Shown here: one piece after another, positions 18,951 through 27,267 of the stretch | Position numbering within the stretch: the first letter of the stretch is position 1 | How the letters are laid out: every line of letters starts with the position of its first letter | Assembly: GCA_937127445.1 (NCBI GenBank) | Contig: CAKZLY010000023.1 | Coordinates: 20,154 to 84,153 of the forward strand | Length of the DNA: 64,000 bases | Reading direction: 5' to 3' | DNA from: Eximiradius sp. | GTDB lineage: Bacteria; Bacteroidota; Ignavibacteria; Kapaibacteriales; UBA2268 | Notes under the pieces: generated by a model | The model's database searches: none | What the model was told of the DNA's origin: nothing | Seen by the model: the letters and a program-made list of their open reading frames with translations, nothing else | Position numbers and translations under genes: made by a program

Positions 18951-19337
18951 ATGAAAAAACTATATTATTCTATTAGTGAAATATCAAAAATATTAGACGA
19001 AGAACAATATATTTTAAGATATTGGGAAAAAGAGTTTGATTTTTTGAAGCCGCGAAAAAATCGTGCGGGGAATAGAATATACTCAGAAAAAGATTTACAA
19101 ACGCTCAAATTAATTAAATCCTTCATTCGTGAAGAAAAATTAAGCGTCAAAGAAGCAAATAATAGGCTGAAAAATCTATTAAAATCAAATGAAATAGAAA
19201 AATATATTCCCAACTCAATTGTTGAAGAATCGGGGACTAATTCCACAAATAAACAAACGAATAAAATAAACAAAGAGTTAAAGCAAGAATTGCTCTTAGT
19301 ATTGCGAGATATGCTGAATTATCTTAAAAGTAATTAA
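18951..19337 (+). CDS. MerR family transcriptional regulator
   Basis: A 128-residue regulator with an N-terminal MerR-type winged helix: KLYYSISEISKILDEEQYILRYWEKEF, then KPRKNRAGNRIYSEKDLQTLKLIKSF, which has the helix-turn-helix and wing typical for the family. The remainder is Lys/Asn-rich and presumably helical, without effector cysteines, so the inducer is unknown. A TAATTTTG -7-like element lies 29 bases upstream. Its stop shares the palindrome TTAA with the stop of mtgA on the opposite strand. Homologues of this size are frequent in Bacteroidota, of unknown target. Confidence 0.88.
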   Translation: MKKLYYSISEISKILDEEQYILRYWEKEFDFLKPRKNRAGNRIYSEKDLQTLKLIKSFIREEKLSVKEANNRLKNLLKSNEIEKYIPNSIVEESGTNSTNKQTNKINKELKQELLLVLRDMLNYLKSN

Positions 19338-20023
19338 GCTTTCGGTATAGCAACAGAATTCATACGTCCCATTATCCAAGCTACACGTCGATTTATATAT
19401 GGCGTTGGTCGAGCTGGCGACCAACGGTGTGGATTTGGCAGAACAGCCGCAAGAAGTGCAGCCTCTCTTTTTGTTAAATTTCGGGCGTTTTTGCCCCAGA
19501 AATGTTGGGAAGCTGCCTCTACCCCATACAGCCCATCGCCGAATTCAATCACATTAGCATATACTTCAATAATACGCTTTTTGCCCCAGATATTCTCAAT
19601 TAAAATTGTAAAATATGCTTCCAAGCCTTTTCTAACGTAATTACGCCAATGATATAAGAATGTGTTCTTTGCAGTTTGCATAGAAATAGTGCTTGCTCCG
19701 CGTTTTTTCTTTCCTTTATGAATTTCATTATATCGTTTTGCAGCTTCTATTGCTTTTCGGTCGAATCCATCATGTCTCATAAATTTAGCATCTTCGGCAG
19801 CAACAACCGCTCTGAAAAAATTTGGTGAAATATCCTCGAATGCAGCCCAATCTTGATTAATACCGACAAATTTTCCCTGAAATACACCTTCAATAGTCCG
19901 CATTACCATTGCAGGAGTAATTATAGGATTAATCCATTTTGTTAGTACAACTGCAATAATAGAAGAAGCAAAAAACAGTGCAATACTGTAAAATAAGTAC
20001 TTAATGATTTTTTTGAACAACAT
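19334..20023 (-). CDS. mtgA: monofunctional peptidoglycan glycosyltransferase MtgA
   Basis: A 229-residue GT51 transglycosylase that polymerises lipid II into glycan strands. One N-terminal membrane anchor (about residues 8-28) is followed by the catalytic domain: FRAVVAAEDAKFMRHDGFD with the catalytic Glu77, then KRGASTISMQTAKNTFL, and GKKRIIEVYANVIEFG, all standard GT51 motifs. There is no transpeptidase domain. Its end overlaps the MerR gene by TTAA. Confidence 0.95.
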   Translation of the reverse strand: MLFKKIIKYLFYSIALFFASSIIAVVLTKWINPIITPAMVMRTIEGVFQGKFVGINQDWAAFEDISPNFFRAVVAAEDAKFMRHDGFDRKAIEAAKRYNEIHKGKKKRGASTISMQTAKNTFLYHWRNYVRKGLEAYFTILIENIWGKKRIIEVYANVIEFGDGLYGVEAASQHFWGKNARNLTKREAALLAAVLPNPHRWSPARPTPYINRRVAWIMGRMNSVAIPKA

Positions 20024-20037
20024 TATACTTCCAAATA

Positions 20038-20073
20038 TCTATCCAAACTTACAAAGATAAGAAATTGGATAGA
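20038..20073 (-). terminator. 9-bp inverted repeat downstream of the GATase-like secreted protein
   Basis: TCTATCCAA and TTGGATAGA form a perfect 9-bp inverted repeat with 18 bases between. It sits just after the stop at 20082 on the minus strand and before mtgA. There is no clear T-run, so it may be a terminator or a protein site. Confidence 0.4.
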
Positions 20074-20081
20074 GAAAAAAC

Positions 20082-21338
20082 TTATGTTTTTTGTTCTTTT
20101 TTGCGAGCAGCTGGGAAGAGAATGTTGTTAAGAATTAGTCGGTAACCTGGAGAATTACGATGTAAATTCAAATCTGTTGGTGGATCGCCAACAGCGTGCT
20201 GATAATCTTCGGGGTCGTGTCCGCCATACCAAGTAAAGAAGCCTTTCCCAATATTTCCATAAATATATTTAACTTCATCAGTACCTTCTCTTTTGCCAAG
20301 TATGACAACTTTATCTTTAATCAAGCTTTCTCTAAAAGCAGTAGTTTGGCCCAAAAATCCTTTTATTACATTGACGTGATTTTGCGTAAGCATTGTTGGA
20401 ACTGGGTCGTATTTTGCAGAAAATTCAAATAGAGTAAAGTAGTCTGCTTCTGGATTTTGTATCATAGTGGGACCGGTATCGATATCTGAATGTTCATAAA
20501 TATATGGATCGAGAATTAGTTTAAAGTTTTCAAAAGCAAAAGTTTGGCTATAATCTAATTTTTCGTTTGCTCTGTGGTCGCAAGGGTCACCATCAAACAT
20601 TACTTCGCAAATATCTACATTAAGAGCAGACAAAGCAATATCGTAAGTATCAGTTGCAGAACACATCGCAAAGAGAAAACCTCCTTCCTGAACGTATTTT
20701 TTGATGGCAAGAGCAACCTCTTTCTTCATTTCAGAGACCTTCCTAAAACCAAGTTTTTTCGCCATACTTTCATTAATTGAAACTTGCTGTATATACCACG
20801 GAGCAGTAGCAAAAGTAGCATAGAATTTGCCATATTGCCCAGTAAAGTCTTCGTGATGTAGATGTAGCCAATCGTATTCTTTTAGTTTCCCAGCCAATAC
20901 TTCTTCGTCCCAAACCACATCGTATTTAACTTCTGCATATTCTAATGCAAGTCTTACAGCATCATCCCAAGGTGCATTTCCTGGTTGAACGTAAACAGCA
21001 ATTTTAGGAGCTTTTTCGAGACGCACAGCATCCATATTAACCCCTTCGGATCTGACATAGCTTAATATTTCGTCTGCTTTAGATTGGCTGATTGCTTCGA
21101 ACGAAATACCTCGAATACGGCACTCTGTTGCAACTCTGTCGTGATAATCCATCATAAACGAACCGCCACGGTAATTCAGCAACCATTCAGATTGTATTCC
21201 TTGATTGAGTGCCCAATAGACAAGACCATACGCTTTGAGATGATTTGTTTGTGCTAAATCCATAGGAATAACCATCACTTGCGATTTAAGCGAAATTGTC
21301 GAGATAAACAAGATTATGATTAGAAATATTTTTTTCAT
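20082..21338 (-). CDS. secreted glutamine-amidotransferase-fold protein (often labelled asparagine synthetase B)
   Basis: A 418-residue exported protein. MKKIFLIIILFISTISLKSQ is a signal peptide. The mature part looks like a GATase1-type fold (YDWLHLHHEDFTGQYGKF, GFLFAMCSATDTYD) and ends in conserved FTWYGGHDPEDYQH and RLILNNILFPAARK. Close homologues are often deposited as asparagine synthetase B, but no AsnB N-terminal Cys or ATP pyrophosphatase domain is visible, so that name is misleading. The start at 21338 has AAGGA 9-13 bases upstream. It is divergent from maf. The biochemical role is unknown; I describe it rather than name it. Confidence 0.7.
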   Translation of the reverse strand: MKKIFLIIILFISTISLKSQVMVIPMDLAQTNHLKAYGLVYWALNQGIQSEWLLNYRGGSFMMDYHDRVATECRIRGISFEAISQSKADEILSYVRSEGVNMDAVRLEKAPKIAVYVQPGNAPWDDAVRLALEYAEVKYDVVWDEEVLAGKLKEYDWLHLHHEDFTGQYGKFYATFATAPWYIQQVSINESMAKKLGFRKVSEMKKEVALAIKKYVQEGGFLFAMCSATDTYDIALSALNVDICEVMFDGDPCDHRANEKLDYSQTFAFENFKLILDPYIYEHSDIDTGPTMIQNPEADYFTLFEFSAKYDPVPTMLTQNHVNVIKGFLGQTTAFRESLIKDKVVILGKREGTDEVKYIYGNIGKGFFTWYGGHDPEDYQHAVGDPPTDLNLHRNSPGYRLILNNILFPAARKKEQKT

Positions 21339-21427
21339 TTTATTTTTCCTTGAATTTATTACATATTCAGTTTTTACCAATAAATTAATATATTTGCTGT
21401 TTGTTTATCAATCAAAATATTAATTTG

Positions 21428-22030
21428 ATGATTAAAATTTTAAAATTACTGAAAATCAATCAAAAAATTGTATTAGCATCAAAATCACCACGAAGAATCA
21501 CTCTTCTTAAAAATTTAGGTTTGGAATTTGATGTAATTCCTTCAAATATTAACGAAAATATCAATGAAAAATTACAGCCTGCCGAATATGTTATGAAATT
21601 ATCACGTTTAAAAGCTGAAAATATTTCGTCAATACTTGAAGGCAATGAAATAGTTATCGGAGCCGATACAACTGTATATTTAGATGGAAACTATCTGAAT
21701 AAACCTAAGGATTGCGACGAAGCTTTTGAGATGCTAAAAAAGTTAAGCAGTAAAACTCATCAAGTTTATACAGGAATAACTTTAATAAACAAACACACAA
21801 AAAAAATTATCAGCGAATATTGCAAAACTGATGTAACTTTCAGAGAACTTACAGATGATGAAATATACGCGTATATTGAAAGTGGTTCTCCGATAGACAA
21901 AGCAGGTGCTTATGGCATTCAAGATGATTTTGGGGCAGTATTTGTTCGTCATATAAATGGTTGTTATTATAATATTGTTGGGCTTCCGATAGAGTTATTT
22001 TATAGAATGCTAAAAGAAGTTTTGCGATGA
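21428..22030 (+). CDS. Maf family nucleotide pyrophosphatase
   Basis: A 200-residue Maf/HAM1-fold protein that hydrolyses non-canonical nucleoside triphosphates such as dTTP or UTP. It has the phosphate-loop LASKSPRR (about residues 17-24), GADTTVYLDG and the late DKAGAYGIQDDFGAVFV with the family Asp/Lys/Gln residues. The start MIKILKLLK at 21428 is preferred to a longer version from 21401. The stop overlaps the following ABC permease by 4 bp (ATGA), which implies a shared transcript. Confidence 0.92.
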   Translation: MIKILKLLKINQKIVLASKSPRRITLLKNLGLEFDVIPSNINENINEKLQPAEYVMKLSRLKAENISSILEGNEIVIGADTTVYLDGNYLNKPKDCDEAFEMLKKLSSKTHQVYTGITLINKHTKKIISEYCKTDVTFRELTDDEIYAYIESGSPIDKAGAYGIQDDFGAVFVRHINGCYYNIVGLPIELFYRMLKEVLR

Positions 22031-22899
22031 AACTATCAAAACACAACGGCTTTTACTTTTCGTTAGTTATTCCCTGGATAATCATATTGCTGATTTTTTG
22101 GATTTATCCCTTTGTATGGTCTATAGTTTTAAGTTTCGGAGATTATAATTCCCTATTGAACAGTTTCAAATTGACCGGATTAAAAAATTATGAAACAATT
22201 TTTCAAGATAAGCTTTTCTGGAAAGCATTGAAAAATACGATTATTTTTACATTCGGTACAGTTCCTGTTACAACTTCACTTGCAATTTTATTAGCAATGT
22301 TCATAAATTCAAGAATGACAAAATGGAAAAACTTTTTTAAGACAACGATTTTTATGCCATCTGTAACTTCATTAGTAGTCATTTCACTGATATTTATAAA
22401 CTTATACTCGAAAAATGGATATATCAACTTGATTTTTAAATCTTTGGGATTACCTTTTCCTCACAATGGATGGCTACAAAGTACAGATTTTGCATTATCC
22501 GCAATAATGATAATGGATGTATGGATGTCTACGGGTTACTATACAGTGTTATTTTTGGCTGCATTACAAGCAATTCCAGAAGAGTATTATGATGCTGCTA
22601 AGATAATGGGAGCAAATTCCTGGAAAACTTTCTGGAGAATCACATTGCCATCTACTCGTTCAATGTTATTATTTATAGTAGTGATAAATACAATTAAATC
22701 ATTCCAGATTTTTGTAGAAATTTATGTAATGACAAAAGGCGGGCCACTCAATTCAACAACAACACTTGTTTATTTAATTTATTCTTACGCATTCGAAAAA
22801 ACTAACTTAATGGGGTATGCTTCAGCTATTGCGATAATATTATTTATTGTCTTGGCAATTTTATCATTTGTTCAATTTAAACTAATAAAAGAAAAATAG
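22027..22899 (+). CDS. sugar-type ABC transporter permease (MalF/UgpA family)
   Basis: A 290-residue inner-membrane permease with six predicted membrane segments starting SLVIPWIIILLIFWIYPF. The EAA loop that contacts the ATPase is clear (EYYDAAKIMGANSWKTFWRITLP), and TKGGPLNSTTTLVYLIY is characteristic of carbohydrate CUT1 permeases. No second permease, binding protein or ATPase is adjacent, unlike usual CUT1 operons. The gene overlaps the end of maf by 4 bp. Substrate is unknown; glycerol-phosphate or sugars are only family guesses. Confidence 0.9.
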   Translation: MKLSKHNGFYFSLVIPWIIILLIFWIYPFVWSIVLSFGDYNSLLNSFKLTGLKNYETIFQDKLFWKALKNTIIFTFGTVPVTTSLAILLAMFINSRMTKWKNFFKTTIFMPSVTSLVVISLIFINLYSKNGYINLIFKSLGLPFPHNGWLQSTDFALSAIMIMDVWMSTGYYTVLFLAALQAIPEEYYDAAKIMGANSWKTFWRITLPSTRSMLLFIVVINTIKSFQIFVEIYVMTKGGPLNSTTTLVYLIYSYAFEKTNLMGYASAIAIILFIVLAILSFVQFKLIKEK

Positions 22900-22925
22900 G
22901 CTGCCTTTTTAATTCAAGACAGCCT
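22898..22925 (+). terminator. hairpin terminator after the ABC permease
   Basis: AGGCTG (22898-22903) pairs with CAGCCT (22920-22925), with CTT/AAG inside. It lies between two convergent stops. Confidence 0.7.
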
Positions 22926-22952
22926 ATAAATAATAGAAAATCTAAAAATTCT

Positions 22953-23603
22953 TTATTGTCTACTCATCATACGTTTAATTGATTGCATAAATTCTGCTTT
23001 AGAACGACTACCAACAATAGTTTCAAAAATATTACCATCTTTGTCGATAAGAAAAGTAGTAGGCACTGCTTGAATACCACCATAAGCACCAGCAATTTTC
23101 ATTCTAAGAGGACTTGCAGATGGGACAACTACATTCAAATAATTAATTCCGTTGGCAGCGACGAACTCAGAGACATTTTTGCCAGCTGATTCGAAATCTG
23201 GTTGTCTTTCTAATGCAACACCGATAACGACTAATTCATCTTTCAATTCTTTTTGTATTTCAATTATTTCAGGAATCTCACGTCTGCAAGGAGGACACCA
23301 GGTTCCCCAAAAATTTAAAAATATATATTTCCCTTTTGCATAATTTTTGATTGAAACGTTTTTATCAAGGTTTTTGTAGAAAAAATCCACTAATTTATTT
23401 TCAGCACGTTCACCAACTTCCGATAATTCAAAAACTCCAGGTGAAATTATTCCTTTATTATTTGAATTAGCCTCTTGTTTTATTTGAACATTTTCAGTAT
23501 TTTTAGGTTGGTTGTCTTTCTTTTGCTGAGTGCAAGCAGACTGAGAAAAAGCAATAATAAACGAGAAAGCAAGGATCAAGAAAATTTTTGTGTTGTTTGT
23601 CAT
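22953..23603 (-). CDS. TlpA/ResA-like thioredoxin-fold lipoprotein
   Basis: A 216-residue periplasmic thiol-disulfide protein. A signal peptide ends at the lipobox SQSAC (Cys24), followed by a Lys/Asn-rich linker and a thioredoxin domain with YIFLNFWGTWCPPCRREIPEI; the WCPPC motif is that of reductive TlpA/ResA proteins. The cis-Pro region is visible as GGIQAVPTTFLIDKDG. AAAGGG precedes the ATG. The reader should expect reduction of exported cysteines, often for cytochrome c biogenesis. No ccm gene is nearby. Confidence 0.92.
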   Translation of the reverse strand: MTNNTKIFLILAFSFIIAFSQSACTQQKKDNQPKNTENVQIKQEANSNNKGIISPGVFELSEVGERAENKLVDFFYKNLDKNVSIKNYAKGKYIFLNFWGTWCPPCRREIPEIIEIQKELKDELVVIGVALERQPDFESAGKNVSEFVAANGINYLNVVVPSASPLRMKIAGAYGGIQAVPTTFLIDKDGNIFETIVGSRSKAEFMQSIKRMMSRQ

Positions 23604-23741
23604 AAATAAACCCTTTAATTATTAATAATTATTGACGATATTTATTAAGTGATTAACGTATTTGTTGTGACTATTATTTTAAAATATTACCAAAAAGGAA
23701 TATTTTTTTTCGTATTTTAAAATATTAATAATAAACAATAG

Positions 23742-23756
23742 TGGCACAATTATTGA
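23742..23756 (+). promoter_or_regulatory. possible sigma-54 -24/-12 promoter
   Basis: TGGCAC, five bases, TTGA: the -24 part is perfect and the spacing is right for GG-N10-GC, but the -12 dinucleotide is GA not GC. It lies about 31 bases before the regulator start at 23787. Confidence 0.3.
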
Positions 23757-23786
23757 GTAATCTTAAATTAAAACTTTAGAGAAAAA

Positions 23787-24995
23787 ATGGGCAAGAATTT
23801 CAACATATATATAATTGATGATGAAAAGCAAATAGTGTTTTCACTATGGAAAATTATTAATAAATTATATCCGAATATTGAAGTAAAGCTTTTTACAGAC
23901 TCACTAAGCGCCTGGGAAGCGTTAATGAAAGAGGAAAATACTTCAATTGTAATATGTGATTTAATAATGCCTGGAATGACTGGTTTGCAACTATTGAGAA
24001 AAATCAAAACTACTGAAAATACAAAGAATTTTTATTTTATTGCAATGTCGTCGAGCATAGAACCAGAAGTTAATATAAAAACTATTCAGCAAGGTGCTGA
24101 TGATTTTTTAGTAAAGCCATTTTCGGTAGATGTATTTTTAGCTAAGGTGCGTGCTGCAATTAGAGTGGTTAAAATGATTAATTCAGAAGAGGACTACAAA
24201 GAAAAGATGAATGCATATGAGCAAGAGCTTGATAAAGCAGCACAGGCTATGATTGAACAAATTAAAAGATTTATTGAAATACGAATGCCGGAATTAGTTA
24301 AAAGACTGCCTAGAATTATTGAAGCTTCTGAGTTTATTGGCAAAGAATTGTGTGAAACAATGCAAGAGGTCGAAAATATTAAGAAAGCGGCAGAATTATG
24401 TTTTTGTGGTAGAATAGGCTTAAATGAAAAGATTGTGGGAGCACCTGCAATGGCAAAAGGTATGGTTACCAAACCAGAGATGCTTGATATTCCCAAAAAT
24501 TCGCGCGAAATGCTGTCACAAATCAAAGGAACCGAAAATATTGAACCAATTATTTATCATATATATGAAAACTTCGATGGAACGGGTTTCCCTGAGGGGA
24601 AAAAATCATGGGAAATTCCACTTGGTTCAAGGATTTTGCGTGTGGCATTAGATTTTGAAGAACTAATGAAAAAAAATGCTGATAACCCTTCGAAAACAAT
24701 TGAACAAATGTTTATAGAAGCAAGAAGGTTATATGACCACAGAGTAATCACTTTCTATGATCAATATCTCGCATCGAGAGAAGTTTCGCGCGTTCTTGGA
24801 GTTAGGGGACGCGAATACGTTGTTGCAATTCACGAGCTGGACGAAACAATGACAACGGCTCGCCATATTGTAACAGAATCAGGGCTAATACTTGTTGCCC
24901 CAAATGTAAATTTGAACGAAGAAAGAATTGAGCGTATAAGAACAATTAATAGAACTGACCCAATATTAGGTAAAATTTATATTAGGAATAAGTAA
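23787..24995 (+). CDS. response regulator with degenerate HD-GYP domain
   Basis: A 402-residue regulator. The receiver domain (residues 1-125) has DDEKQ, phosphoacceptor Asp58 (VICDLIMPGMTG) and FLVKPFS. The C-terminal half has the shape of an HD-GYP phosphodiesterase: the GYP region reads ENFDGTGFPEG...EIPLGSRILRVALDFEEL, but the metal-binding HD pair is replaced (AELCFCGRIGLNEK) and the HH of the usual HHE...GYP is YH. It is therefore probably inactive on cyclic-di-GMP and may act by binding. A sigma-54-like promoter lies upstream. No kinase is adjacent. Stops of this gene and the next convergent gene abut. Confidence 0.85.
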   Translation: MGKNFNIYIIDDEKQIVFSLWKIINKLYPNIEVKLFTDSLSAWEALMKEENTSIVICDLIMPGMTGLQLLRKIKTTENTKNFYFIAMSSSIEPEVNIKTIQQGADDFLVKPFSVDVFLAKVRAAIRVVKMINSEEDYKEKMNAYEQELDKAAQAMIEQIKRFIEIRMPELVKRLPRIIEASEFIGKELCETMQEVENIKKAAELCFCGRIGLNEKIVGAPAMAKGMVTKPEMLDIPKNSREMLSQIKGTENIEPIIYHIYENFDGTGFPEGKKSWEIPLGSRILRVALDFEELMKKNADNPSKTIEQMFIEARRLYDHRVITFYDQYLASREVSRVLGVRGREYVVAIHELDETMTTARHIVTESGLILVAPNVNLNEERIERIRTINRTDPILGKIYIRNK

Positions 24996-25571
24996 CTATT
25001 CCCATACATAAACTAATTGAGCATATACTCCACGCTTAGTATGCAATCCAACTCCAATTCCAATGTTATCAGATAAATAATAATTTGCACCGGCACCAAA
25101 TGCAATGCCTTGACTATTTTCAACTTTATACCTGTATCTACCTAATACTTGCCCATTAGTGTTCACTTGCTTTGCTAAAACTGAATCTTGTTGAGTATAG
25201 TAACCAATACTACCAAAGAAATTCCAAGGGAACATTTCATAATGAATCGCGCCGTCGAATGTAACAATTATTCCAGTATGTTTCTCTTCGACAAATCCGT
25301 TTGGCAAAGGTTGAGATGGATTTAGATTAACTCCTGTCGGTGGAATACTTGAATATTTAGGAATTTTGTTTGCAAAACCAACAACTCCAATCGATAGGCT
25401 TGCAATCCAATATCGGAAACCAAATCCCATACTAAGTCCATCAGAACCGCCGCCAAAATCGAACATAAGTCCTTTAAGCATTAAATTATCGTTTTCCGGA
25501 GGTTGAGCATTAGCAATATAATTGTGCGTGAAGAATGAGAAGATTAGAATTAAAGTAATAATTTTTTTCAT
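24996..25571 (-). CDS. small outer-membrane beta-barrel protein
   Basis: A 191-residue exported protein. MKKIITLILIFSFFTHNYIANAQ is a signal peptide, then alternating hydrophobic and polar strands with Gly and aromatic residues (GGGSDGLSMGFGFRYWIASL, GIAFGAGANYYLSDNIGIG) and a terminal aromatic-rich QLVYVWE, all typical of eight-stranded barrels. ATG at 25571 gives a clean signal; a further upstream MRIA is possible. It is monocistronic, convergent with the HD-GYP-like regulator. Function is unknown; OmpW or opacity-like naming is not justified. Confidence 0.65.
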   Translation of the reverse strand: MKKIITLILIFSFFTHNYIANAQPPENDNLMLKGLMFDFGGGSDGLSMGFGFRYWIASLSIGVVGFANKIPKYSSIPPTGVNLNPSQPLPNGFVEEKHTGIIVTFDGAIHYEMFPWNFFGSIGYYTQQDSVLAKQVNTNGQVLGRYRYKVENSQGIAFGAGANYYLSDNIGIGVGLHTKRGVYAQLVYVWE

Positions 25572-25687
25572 AGCAATTCTCAATATAGTATGACAACAAT
25601 TTTAAAGTATTTGAATTAGTAATCTTAATTAAAAATAAAGATTTTTTTGTAAATTGAATAATAATTTCAATAATAATTTATTAAAGA

Positions 25688-26581
25688 ATGAGACGATTAT
25701 CTTTTTTTATTGTAATTTTTGTATTAATAAATGCAATTTCCTGCACCAAAACTTCTTTTTCATCACAACAAACAAATTTTCTTGAAAATCAAGATACTTT
25801 TAAGAATATAATTGCTATTTTGCTTGAAAAAGGGACAGATACAAATTTTATATATCATCTGTTATCGAATGGTAAAACTCAATTCAGTGAAAAATACGTC
25901 AAAATAAATGTTACGGGATATTTAAGTAAGACAGATTACTCACACTTTTACAATAGTAGTTCGATTAATAGTACAAAAGAATTTATAGTAAAGAATCGCG
26001 AAATATTGGAACAAGCAGAAAGGCAATACGCGGTACCTAAGGAAATAATTGCTTCGATTTTATGGGTTGAAACAAGGTTTGGTAATTTTTTAGGCACGCA
26101 TCATATTGTCAGCGTGTTTCTCTCGACGGCAATGTGCAATGAACCAGAGTATATAAAGCTAAACGAAAAAGAAATAGAACTTAAATTTCCTGATGACAAG
26201 AAAAAACAAGATAGTTTAAAAATTGTCCTTAAAGAAAGATCAGAAAAAAAGTCTCAATGGGCAATTAATGAAATACTTGCATTAGAAACTATGAGAAATC
26301 GTTATAAAGTACCGATTGGAGATATTTACGGTTCGTGGGCTGGAGCGTTTGGAATTCCGCAGTTTTTGCCATCATCTTACATCAAGTATGCAATTGATGG
26401 AAACAATGATGGTGTAGTTGATTTATTTAATTTATCAGATGCTGTTTTCTCTGTGGCAAACTATTTGAAAAGCTACGGATGGAGCGAAAAGCCAAGCGAA
26501 CAAAGAAGAGCAATATTTTCATACAATAATAGCACAGCGTATGTAGAAGCAGTGCTAAAACTTGCTGAATTTGCAAAATAA
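25688..26581 (+). CDS. MltB-like lytic transglycosylase lipoprotein (GH103)
   Basis: A 297-residue lipoprotein with signal ending at AISC (Cys19). The enzyme domain has the catalytic Glu context ASILWVETRFGNFLGTH, the SLT-type GSWAGAFGIPQFLPSSYIKYAIDG, and NDGVVDLFNLSDAVFSVANYLKSYGW, which place it in the MltB family of peptidoglycan lyases. It cleaves the MurNAc-GlcNAc bond to give anhydro-muropeptides. The length is shorter than E. coli MltB (about 361). A CCCCC/GGGGG terminator follows. Confidence 0.92.
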   Translation: MRRLSFFIVIFVLINAISCTKTSFSSQQTNFLENQDTFKNIIAILLEKGTDTNFIYHLLSNGKTQFSEKYVKINVTGYLSKTDYSHFYNSSSINSTKEFIVKNREILEQAERQYAVPKEIIASILWVETRFGNFLGTHHIVSVFLSTAMCNEPEYIKLNEKEIELKFPDDKKKQDSLKIVLKERSEKKSQWAINEILALETMRNRYKVPIGDIYGSWAGAFGIPQFLPSSYIKYAIDGNNDGVVDLFNLSDAVFSVANYLKSYGWSEKPSEQRRAIFSYNNSTAYVEAVLKLAEFAK

Positions 26582-26583
26582 AA

Positions 26584-26602
26584 CCCCCAAAAGGGGGCTT
26601 TG
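26584..26602 (+). terminator. terminator after the MltB-like gene
   Basis: CCCCC (26584-26588), AAAA, GGGGG (26593-26597), then CTTTG. A compact stem-loop with a short T-run. Confidence 0.6.
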
Positions 26603-26653
26603 TGGCGTTTCCACCAAGTCGAAAACATAATTGGGGGGAATTAAGGTTTTCGA

Positions 26654-27064
26654 CTAAATAGTTTTAATTGTAGAACGAACAACTCCCCAGATTTTGAGAT
26701 TGTCGTTTTTCCCAACAATTATCGGTAAATAGTTCGGATTTTCAGAAATCAATGTTACACAATGCTCCTCAAATTTAATTTTCTTAACCACAAGTTTTGA
26801 ATTGATTTCTGCGACAACTATATCGCCATTTTTCACTGTTTTATATTTATCAACAAGTAAAATATCTCCATTATGAATGGAAGCACCAACCATTGAATCG
26901 CCTTTAACGCGAATTAAGAAGCAACTTTCTGGATTATCAACTACGTATGAAGCAATATTAAAATTACTGTAGGAGAATGTATAAGTATTATTAAAAGAAT
27001 CATCACCGAATAGTTTAATATTGTATTGCTTTTTCTCTACATCAAATTTTTCGAAAACCCTCAT
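26654..27064 (-). CDS. UmuD-like S24 family protein
   Basis: A 136-residue peptidase S24 domain protein without DNA-binding domain. The catalytic pair is conserved: Ser57 in RVKGDSMVG and Lys94 in KLVVKKIK, at the same distance (37 residues) as in E. coli UmuD. However, the residue aligned with the UmuD autocleavage Cys-Gly is in LFGDDSF, so no A/C-G site is visible. GAGGG lies 4 bases before ATG 27064 and decides this start over an ATG at 27103. There is no umuC beside it. It may join an error-prone polymerase in another locus, or have another proteolytic role. Confidence 0.8.
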   Translation of the reverse strand: MRVFEKFDVEKKQYNIKLFGDDSFNNTYTFSYSNFNIASYVVDNPESCFLIRVKGDSMVGASIHNGDILLVDKYKTVKNGDIVVAEINSKLVVKKIKFEEHCVTLISENPNYLPIIVGKNDNLKIWGVVRSTIKTI

Positions 27065-27194
27065 TGTTCCCTCGTAAATATATATACAATCATACGATAT
27101 CATTTTTTGTGCCAAATTTTTAAATAACAACGAAAAATATGTTGATATTTAAAAAATTATTATAAAAAATGAGGGAAAAACGTTTGAAAGATTG

Positions 27195-27267
27195 AGCGAA
27201 AGACGAGACTCGAACTCGCGACCCCAACCTTGGCAAGGTTGTGCTCTACCAACTGAGCTACTTTCGC
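27195..27267 (-). tRNA. tRNA-Gly (GCC)
   Basis: Cloverleaf on the minus strand: acceptor GCGAAAG (27267 side) with CTTTCGC, D arm with AGCTCAGTTGGTAGAGC, anticodon loop TTGCCAA within CAACC/GGTTG (anticodon GCC), T arm TCGCG AGTTCGAGT... loop. The terminal CCA is not encoded (reads TCA ATC). It sits alone between the UmuD-like gene and a small unknown gene. Confidence 0.97.

Noticed and set aside
20082..21338. asparagine synthetase B
   Set aside because: No N-terminal Cys nucleophile and no synthetase domain; export signal present.
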